Position numbers and translations under genes: made by a program
NCBI GenBank assembly: GCA_025765595.1
Contig: JAIVFH010000156.1
Location: 1 to 64,000 of the forward strand
DNA length: 64,000 bases
Direction of reading: 5' to 3'
Source of the DNA: Obelidium mucronatum
Taxonomy: Eukaryota; Chytridiomycota; Chytridiomycetes; Chytridiales; Chytriomycetaceae
In this document: positions 56,788-64,000 of the stretch, in pieces
Layout: each line of letters starts with the position of its first letter
How positions within the stretch are numbered: the stretch's first letter is position 1
The notes under the pieces: model-generated
What the model saw: only the letters and a program-made list of their open reading frames with translations
Told to the model about the DNA's origin: nothing
The model's database searches: none

Positions 56788-59700
56788 ATGAGCACCAGTC
56801 AACAAATACAGCAGTACGGTCGGAAGTTTCCACTGCTCCTCCGGACGCCGTCTCCGAAGGGCCAAGTCGAGTTGATTGAAACGGTCGGAAAGGGAAACTA
56901 TGGCTACGTGTACAAGGTACGGTTGCTAATTTTAGGGGCCCTTTTTGGGAACCATCAACCTCGAACACGTTGTCCATTAAATCCTGGGATATAGGGTCGC
57001 TTGATCAACTCGAACGAAATATCAGCCATCAAAGTCGTGTTTCTTAAGGAAGACGAACTCAAGGAAACGCTGCTCGAAATGGAAATCCTGAAAGCCTGCA
57101 ACCACCCAAATATCACAAAATATATGGGACTCTTCTTAAAAGGGCTGGATCTCTGGGTGCGTTTTGGCATGTTGTATAAAAATGAGATCCTGATTAGGGT
57201 GTCGAACCCTACTCTTGGAGTCATCGGCGCACTCCCGTTTAACTGACGTGCGTTTTTCCTCACGGGTTTCTTCAACTAGATTTGTATGGAGTTTTGTGGC
57301 GGTGGTGCTTTGGACTCAATTTACAGAGGTATTTTCTGCGTTTGTGGAATCGACAGGTCCAGTACTAATTCGTTAATTGTTCCCCCGAAGCCATCAAGAA
57401 ACCATTCACCGAAGATCAAATTGCATCCATTATTTACGAGTCCATCGTTGGTCTCGAGTATTTGCACAATCAAGTTGCGTTGATTCATCGAGACATCAAG
57501 GCGGGTAATCTGCTCTTGACCGAACAAGGAGAATTGAAACTGGCGGATTTCGGTGTTAGTGCGAAATTGAAAAGTCCACAAGGAACTGCTCGTACTTTTA
57601 TTGGAACTCCGTAAGAAAGACTTTATTTGGTCTTTGGGTTTTTGACCTCTTTCCTTACATAGTTATTGGATGGCCCCAGAAGTCATCAGTTGTGACCCTG
57701 AAAGTGCATCCTCACAGTCCGCTCATTATGACTGTAAGGCCGATATCTGGTCTATTGGTATCACTGCCATTGAAATCGCCGATAAGAACCCTCCGCTCAG
57801 CGATATTCACCCAATGCGTGCTCTCCATTTAATTCCATCCAGCAACTTGGGCCTGGCGAAACCTAAAAACTGGACTAAAGTATTTGTGGACTTTATTGCT
57901 AGTTGTTTGGTGAAAGATCCAGTCAAGCGCCCATCAGCAAAGGAGATTCTCCAACATCCATTCATGCAAAAAGCAGCGACTTTGCCTCGACAAAAGTTAA
58001 TGGAGGATCTGGTGAAGAAGGCCAAGATTGCCAGGGAGAGGAAGAAGGCTGGAATTGAAGTTGCTGATGACGAAGAAGAAGAGCAGGAGAAAAAGCAGGC
58101 AATCCCAGACAAAGTTTTGGTTGAAACCAAGACTTTGGCAAAACAAGCGCAAGAAAAGGCTAAACAACAGCAGCAACAGCAGCAACAGTTGCAGCAAAGC
58201 CAAGCCGCGGCTGCTGGAGTGCCTATTGCCACTCCTGCTCAACAAATTGTGGTCGCAGCACCCGCTGTAAGATTTCTTATGATATTAATTTCGGTTTTTC
58301 TTCTAACGACTATATTTGTTCAGCCCAACGAAGTGGTCAAGCCATCAATGCTCGGCGCTGACTTCCCTGGCTTCATCGAAGAAGGAACTGTATCGAATCG
58401 CGTGCTCACCCCAACTCTTCTCGGTGGAGTATTCAAAGACATTCTTGGTGCCGATGTGCTTGATGACAGATTTGTCCTGATTGGAACTGAAAGAGGCCTC
58501 TTCTTCAATGAAATCAGCACTCCACGCATCGAACCGATTCCTCTTATCCGCAATATTCGGTTCAAGCAGGTGCAAGTTGTTACCGAATACAACGTTCTTA
58601 TCGCTTTGTCCGGAAAGCACAACCACGTCCGCCAATACAAACTAGCATCGATCCGAAAACTTATCTACTACCTCCTAGGAATGCCGCCCGCCCAGCTCGC
58701 GCGAAGCAACATGGACACTGCGCCCGATGTGTCGGGTCCAAACGGAATGCTCGGATTCCTCGAAAAGACAACGGGGGAAATCGACGATGAGTACAAGGTT
58801 CTTCAAGATAAGAACGTGATTGATGACGAAACCACCTTAATTGCCAAATGGACCAACGATTACATTAAAATCTTGGCGACCAAAGATAGCAGCTCTTTCC
58901 TGGTACAAAAAACGGAAGCGTCTATTTACATGGGGGTTTTGTTCCAGAAGGATGTGATTTTGTTCGAATGGGCAAAGGACCCATACCTTCGTTTCATGAA
59001 GTTGAAAGCCTTTTGGCTTCCGGAGGCTCCCAAATTTATGAACTTGGTTACTGATGGATTGACTGTGAGGGAGGTTTATATGGCGTATAGTATGGAGGCG
59101 AACTTGGTTCAAGTTACGGACTCTAAAGTGATTGAGGTGGAAGTGCATCGCGAATTTGCAAAGTCAGCTCAGGCCACGGGGGGTGGTCCTAGAGCCAGGT
59201 GGCAGAGTTTCAACCAGATCCCCTTCTCTGATGCCAAAAGAAATGAACTCAAGTCAATGTCGAGACCGAACTCAACTGTTAACAGAAAACTCGTCGCTGT
59301 GACAGGCTCTGGAAGTAACATTGCAACTACCGTGGTGGATCGCTACTTTTTGGCAACATTTCATCGTTTGACCCGGGTGGTTGATATCTCGTCGCAACCA
59401 ATGATGGGATCTGGTGTTGGTGGTTGGAAGGACGGTGTCACCTGGCTTGAAGCTCCTACTCAGATTGTTATGCGTCCTGTGGATCAAGTTATTTCGGTTG
59501 GAAAACAATCTATTGAAGTTGCTGATTGGAAATCGGCCCAGATTCTTCAAACATTCAAAGTGGATGCGTCAGCTACTATTCGTGTTCTCAGCGATACTCC
59601 GGGCTCATTCTTGGCGATTATTGATCGTGGACGCAAAGGCGCAGTTTTGTATCACATGAGAGAGAAAGCGAGACCAGTTACGCCATCTGTTACGCCAACT

Positions 59701-60342
59701 TCTCCCGTAGAATCAGATCTGGCGCGTATGAGTATTCAGCAACAGCAAGGAGGTCAAAGAACACCCCCTTCTGCAACACCACGCACAGCCAGCTCAGGAG
59801 CCCTTAACCAATTAAATCAGCAACAGCGTGCATCAATGAGTGACATGTCGGCAGCTCAATTCGCGGCTGCTCAGCAAAGACAGCAGCAACTGCCTGCCCA
59901 AAGACCACACTCCCAAGCATATGCAGGCCCCCCACCTCCTCGAGAATACTCTAGTCCAACACCACCCCATCAGTATTTAGCTCAACATGGACCCCCACCG
60001 ATTCAAGGACAATATCAAGGTGTTCCACCTCCAGCACAGTATTATCAACAAGGGGATCCACGGTATGCAGCGCAGCAACAGCAGCAACAACAGTACTATG
60101 CTCAGCAGCAATACCAGTATTATGCGCAGCAGCAACCTGGGTACCAAGGGCCTCCTGCAGTGGGTCAACCCATGTATGATCCTCGATACGGTCCGCCACC
60201 AGCCGCTGGCCAACAATATGTGGATCCGCGATACAACTACCAGTATTACGGTCAACAAGGGCCTCCGCCAGCTCCTCAAGGCGGACAGGGCCCTCCACCT
60301 CAAAATCCTGATAACAGAAGGGGCAGTGGAGCTCATCGATGA
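56788..60342 (+). CDS. Ste20/GCK-family kinase with CNH domain (MAP4K-like)
   Basis: Exons 56788-56916, 56995-57156, 57280-57328, 57391-57610, 57663-58266, 58324-60342 (1060 aa). Kinase: glycine loop [10 protein letters not shown] near 34, Lys in [41 protein letters not shown] Lys/Glu/Gln coiled-coil linker follows, then a CNH (citron homology) domain from about [19 protein letters not shown] to VLYHMREK, and a Gln/Pro/Tyr-rich disordered tail with polyQ. GCK kinases start MAPK cascades and control polarity; CNH domains bind small GTPases. The last intron (58267-58323) is 57 nt with no stop and in frame. Confidence 0.92.
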
Positions 60343-60483
60343 AACGATCGCGTTATATAGCCTGGTATATAGTGCCAGTGCGATTCTGAGTTTGTTGGTT
60401 ATTTGATTTCGTTTTGTTGTTTGTTGGGTGTGTCTTGAAAAATTCATAAAGTCACGTGAAAATGGATTCTGACAAATGCAATT

Positions 60484-60530
<47 letters not shown>

Positions 60531-60549
60531 AAAATTAAGAGCACACTCG
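60343..60549. other. Spacer with a 42-nt poly-A tract
   Basis: An uninterrupted A run at 60485-60526 lies between the kinase stop and the hydrolase start. It could be a slippage-expanded repeat, a retroposition scar or an assembly artefact. Confidence 0.6.
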
Positions 60550-62171
60550 ATGGTAACAACGACATCATCAGGAGAAACTTCTTTCATTGCCCAAGTCCAC
60601 CGGAATGGCAGAGCCTTTATACAGAAGGCTTTGCAACGGTCGCCCTCCCAGATTGACCTTAATCAAGACCATCCCACGTGGGACTCCAAAACTGCATTTG
60701 CAATCAACACCATCCGAACACTGAATTCAATGACCGCCGAAACTCCGGTGAATCTTCAACGAATCAGAAGAGTCCGAAGCTACATTACCTTGCCAACCCA
60801 TCTCAATGTCCGCATCCAAAAGACGCATATATCTAGACGAAGCAGCCTCGTTCTAGAACATATGACGCCTAATCAAGCCACCGGAACGATCAAGGGTGAA
60901 TGGGTTGAGTATCTGGATGAACCCCAGAGCTTTTTTGGACCCAATTTGCCACAGAGTCAATATCAGCCCAACACGGACGGCATGGTTGTATTATACCTTC
61001 ACGGCGGAGGATATGCTTTATGTAGCAGAAAAACTCATCGAGGACTAACGTGGAAAGTTGGTAAATAAGCAATCTTGTTCATTTGAAATGAAGGTGTGCG
61101 GCAAACTTATCCACTTCCATTCTTTCAAGCCAAACACACAAAGTCCCCAGTACTTGCAATTGACTATCGCTTGGCCCCGGAACACGTTTTTCCATTAGCG
61201 CTTCACGACGCGATTTCCGCTTATTCGTTCCTGACGAGGACCAGATCAGCTTCAAAAGTGACTATTGTTGGGGATTCCGCTGGCGGCGGTCTTGCTCTTG
61301 CCCTTGCCTTGTGGCTTCGTGATTCCGGTGCAGAGTATGGTCTCTCACTTCCTGCGGGTGTTGCTCTCATGTCCCCTTGGCTGGATTTGTCGCATTCATT
61401 ACCCAGTTTCAAACATAACGGGAAGTACGATCTCTTACGAGAGAAAGTAGTGGATACCTCAATTATTTCAGATACTCGGTCTCATTTTGTAAGTATTGAT
61501 CTTAACTTGGCTGCTTGTTCTGTGTTGAAATTGCTGACAAAGAACCATAGTACATTTCAGATAATTCATTCCTCACGAATCCACTTGTTTCACCTCTATT
61601 TGCACAAGAACTCGCCGAGAAGCAAATGTGTCCTATTCTGATCCAAGTCGGCGACAGTGAACGTTTGCGTGACGAATCGATCGTCTTTACAATGAACCGA
61701 TTCTCACAGTCCACCATTCAACTTGAGATTTATGAAGGAATGGTTCATGTATTCCAAATGCTGTCCAGCTTTATTAAAGTTGCGGACATTGCTATGGAGC
61801 GGCTTGGTAACTTTGCTGTTGAAAGCGTTGCGGCGGCTTCTGAAAATGGTGTTTCCATTGAGCGAAGCATTAAATGGATCGATAACGACATCAAGAATGA
61901 CTTCCCGGCGCGTTTAATGACTAATGAGGAAGTTGAAATGTTGTTGGAAACTGCTAATGGCCAAATCGCTGAAGAAGTATCGAGTGTTTTGGATTTGGGT
62001 GCAGAAGCAACGCGTGAATCAGAAGATGATGCAGAAGCAGCGCAACTCATGATTGATTTCAGAAATTCAAGTAGTGATTCTGCAGTGTCTGACGTGGAAT
62101 TTTTGGAGGGTCCCTTTGTCCCTCTTCCAAACGTGAATCGATGTGGAATTCTTCCCTCACGAGAAAAGTAA
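60550..62171 (+). CDS. Alpha/beta hydrolase, hormone-sensitive-lipase type
   Basis: Exons 60550-61060, 61094-61488, 61551-62171; 508 aa. Oxyanion motif LYLHGGGYALCS, YRLAPEHVFPLALHDA, nucleophile elbow VGDSAGGGLALALA, the Asp region QVGDSERLRDES and the His in YEGMVHVFQM complete a Ser-Asp-His triad. A long acidic C-terminal extension (about 130 residues) is unusual for the family. Probably an esterase or lipase of acyl esters, with no signal peptide. Convergent with the methyltransferase gene; the stops are 75 bp apart. Confidence 0.88.
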
Positions 62172-62246
62172 TCCCCGCATTCCAAAAAAAAAAAAAAAAA
62201 ATGTCCAAAAAAAGCATGTTCTTTTAATAAATACAAATGTCACCCG

Positions 62247-63233
62247 TCAATCAAAAATATCTGTATCCATCGAAGCCTGCATCAAACTCTCAAACTCCTC
62301 ACTTCCATCCCCTTCCAAAACAACACTTCTCAAAACACAGCGAAACATGACATACTCTCCCCGATATACCCTCCAAAACTTTCCCTGGTCCCACTCCTCA
62401 TCGTCTAAAGGCCGAAGATGAAAATATTTCCCAAGCTTGGAATAAAATGGTTCTTCTTTCGATAGCTCACGGAGTCGGCAAGTTAGGATGATTTCGGGTT
62501 GTTGTTGTTGTTGTTGTTTTGGTGTTGCTGCTGGTGCACCTGTTGTGGTGACGTCTGCTTCAACCGTGGGTGAAGAGGTCGAGGGCGAATTCACTCCGTT
62601 TCTTGCAAGTAGAACCAATGTTTGTATCAGAGGATCAAACAAGTGTGGGAAATACACAACGTCACTCGCGTACACCAAATCTATTGGCAGCAGACCATCG
62701 TCACTTTCATCCCCTGGAGATAAAGACTTTATCCATCTAGCAGTTTCTTCATGTGCAGTCCAATTGAGATCCAGCTCCTTCAGCCGCACGCCAAGTTCTG
62801 ACTCTTTGTTGAGGTCAAAGTTGAGACCGATATTCTGCGCAATCAATGGCACGGCAATGTCCAGATCCGAAACATAAATCTCAATTTGTTGTACTTGTTG
62901 ATGATGATGTTCCTGTTGTTGTTTTTGAATTGCCGCCAATGCTTCAATCACAGCTTTCCCAACAAAGAGAGAAGTAAGTCCCGTGCCAGCACCAAGTTCA
63001 AGCATCCGAAAAGGTTTCTTATTTGATCCATCTCGTACGGAAGGCAAGCTTTGTCTGAATCGCCATAGAAAGTACTCTGATAGAACGTTGGCAGCGGGCC
63101 ATGCCTTCATTGCAATGCCTCGATCAGTCAACAGACCCTTGTCTGAGACTTCAATGTCTTCGGCACAAGAAACCGTGAATTCGCCAATTGTGATTGATTG
63201 CACACCTTGGGTTCGAGTGTAGGACAAACTCAT
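62247..63233 (-). CDS. Class I methyltransferase (Methyltransf_16, METTL21-like)
   Basis: I start at MSLSYTRTQGVQ (63233) rather than the in-frame Met at 63284, whose extra residues are basic and non-conserved-looking. Ends: DIEVSDKGLLTDRGIAMKAW precedes motif I LELGAGTGLTSLFVG; an acidic Asp follows a beta strand (IYVSDLD); ELDLNW; then LVYASDVVYFPHLFDPLIQTL, like the (D/E)xxY-type post-II region of METTL21 lysine methyltransferases. Poly-Gln and His insertions in two loops are encoded by CAA/GTT microsatellites. Likely modifies a protein Lys using SAM. Confidence 0.8.
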   Translation of the reverse strand: MSLSYTRTQGVQSITIGEFTVSCAEDIEVSDKGLLTDRGIAMKAWPAANVLSEYFLWRFRQSLPSVRDGSNKKPFRMLELGAGTGLTSLFVGKAVIEALAAIQKQQQEHHHQQVQQIEIYVSDLDIAVPLIAQNIGLNFDLNKESELGVRLKELDLNWTAHEETARWIKSLSPGDESDDGLLPIDLVYASDVVYFPHLFDPLIQTLVLLARNGVNSPSTSSPTVEADVTTTGAPAATPKQQQQQQPEIILTCRLRELSKEEPFYSKLGKYFHLRPLDDEEWDQGKFWRVYRGEYVMFRCVLRSVVLEGDGSEEFESLMQASMDTDIFD

Positions 63234-63423
63234 CCCTTTTTTTCTTCTTTTTGGTATTCGATAAACACTTGCTTTACTATACATTTCATGTTACAATATA
63301 GTCCAGCTGGAGGAGTCATATAAGTGCAATGGGAGAATATAAAAAAAAATACCAAAAAAAAAAGAAGGACAAGTCAACAACTCCAAGTCCATCCAAAATA
63401 AAGAAGGATTCCATCCTTTTTTT

Positions 63424-64000
63424 TCAAGCAGCCTGAGCCAAACACGCAATCAAAGCGGCTCCTTGCCCAGATCCATCCTGAGCTCTCTCCAACTTAATGT
63501 TCTCAGCACTCAAAGTCCCCAAAATCTCACCAAGAGCATCTCTCATTCTGTTTGGATAGTGAGGATACTTTTCAAAGAGGGATCCATCAATTCCAACAGT
63601 GCATCCAATCGATCCCAGTTTGTTGATTTTTGTGACTACCGCGGCCACACCGGCAGCTATTTAAGAACGATAGAGAATCGATTGGAATTTGGGAAGTCGA
63701 GTGAAAAAAAAAAACTTGATGCTCTCACCTGCAAGTCTCGCGCTTCTCAATCCAACCATCTCCACAATCGACTTTACTAGCTTTCTGTCACCCAAAGTCG
63801 TTCCTGGAATCTCCAAAAGCTCTTCCAAAATCTGCTTCACATCCAACAAGTCAAAACTGTAGTCGCGTTCAATTCTGGACATGTATTGTGTTTCGAATTT
63901 GTCTTTTGTTTGGAGAATCGGTGAACCGCCAGGCGAGAAGGCAAAGATTTCTCCCGTCTTGACGAGATCTACGAGAACGAGACGCACAATTTCACCCAAG
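63424..64000 (-). CDS. Hexokinase, 3' part (runs off window)
   Basis: Exon 64000-63729 (GEIVRLVLVDLV, then FSPGGSPILQTKDKFETQYM, LLEIPGTTLGDRKLVKSIVEMV) joins 63656-63424 (GIDGSLFEKYPHYPNRMRDAL, RAQDGSGQGAALIACLA) through a GTGAGA...AAATAG intron. This is the C-terminal large-domain end of a eukaryotic hexokinase, with the DGSGxGAAL adenosine-contacting motif. The catalytic Asp and sugar-binding loops lie upstream, outside the window. It phosphorylates glucose and related hexoses with ATP. Confidence 0.93.

Noticed and set aside
59951..60486. ORFs opposite the Gln/Pro-rich tail of the kinase
   Set aside because: Antisense of CAG/CAA-rich codons; no independent support.

Overview
The window is nuclear DNA of a fungus, most likely an early-diverging, zoosporic (chytrid-type) lineage. 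That placement is an inference. It rests on compact genes with many short GT-AG introns (about 50-100 nt), a fungal gene repertoire (chloroperoxidase/peroxygenase family, PHD-FYR chromatin protein, M43 metalloprotease relic, many small secreted or membrane proteins), and a BRE/BRCC45 homologue, a gene more typical of animals than of Dikarya.

Region 1 (1-17.5 kb) is repeat-rich. Two related 15-bp palindromic satellite arrays (1-340 and 8203-8515) bracket a complete Ty1/copia element (1813-7443) with direct LTRs, one gag-pol ORF and an extra membrane-like segment between Gag and protease. A 49-bp satellite, several degenerate tRNA-like sequences and an orphan two-exon Gag-like gene follow. A second copia element (13214-17503) has LTRs that look identical and a CCAGC target duplication. 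It sits inside an exon of a 2-oxoglutarate/Fe(II) dioxygenase gene and splits it. It lacks the zinc-knuckle and protease part of its own coding region.

Region 2 (18-36 kb) is ordinary gene-dense chromosome: a bHLH factor, a kinesin, the BRE/BRCC45 homologue (8 exons), a SAM-domain membrane protein whose 3' end is tandemly repeated four times, an SLC44 choline-transporter-like protein, the NatC catalytic subunit NAA30, a small secreted Cys-rich protein, a polysaccharide deacetylase, a 7TM protein, and a FYR-PHD chromatin protein (6 exons).

Region 3 (36-55 kb) is rich in oxidoreductases and secreted or surface proteins. It has two convergent GMC oxidoreductases (one without the flavin-site motif and the catalytic His), two uncharacterised ORFs, a decayed solo LTR of the second copia family, a frameshifted peroxygenase-family gene, an MFS transporter, a 900-aa secreted protein built of 65-aa repeats, an M43 protease relic, a dispersed family of ~80-120-aa two-membrane-segment proteins, and three tandem secreted LamG-like genes. 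One LamG copy appears fused to the tail of a two-membrane-segment gene.

Region 4 (55-64 kb) holds a Ure2p/YfcG-type glutathione S-transferase, a WW-domain/His-rich gene with two reading-frame lesions, a Ste20/GCK kinase with a CNH domain, an HSL-type alpha/beta hydrolase, a class I methyltransferase, and the 3' part of a hexokinase that runs off the window. Exon coordinates were derived by hand from GT-AG sites and frame continuity. Most multi-exon models close exactly in frame, but none has been checked against transcripts.
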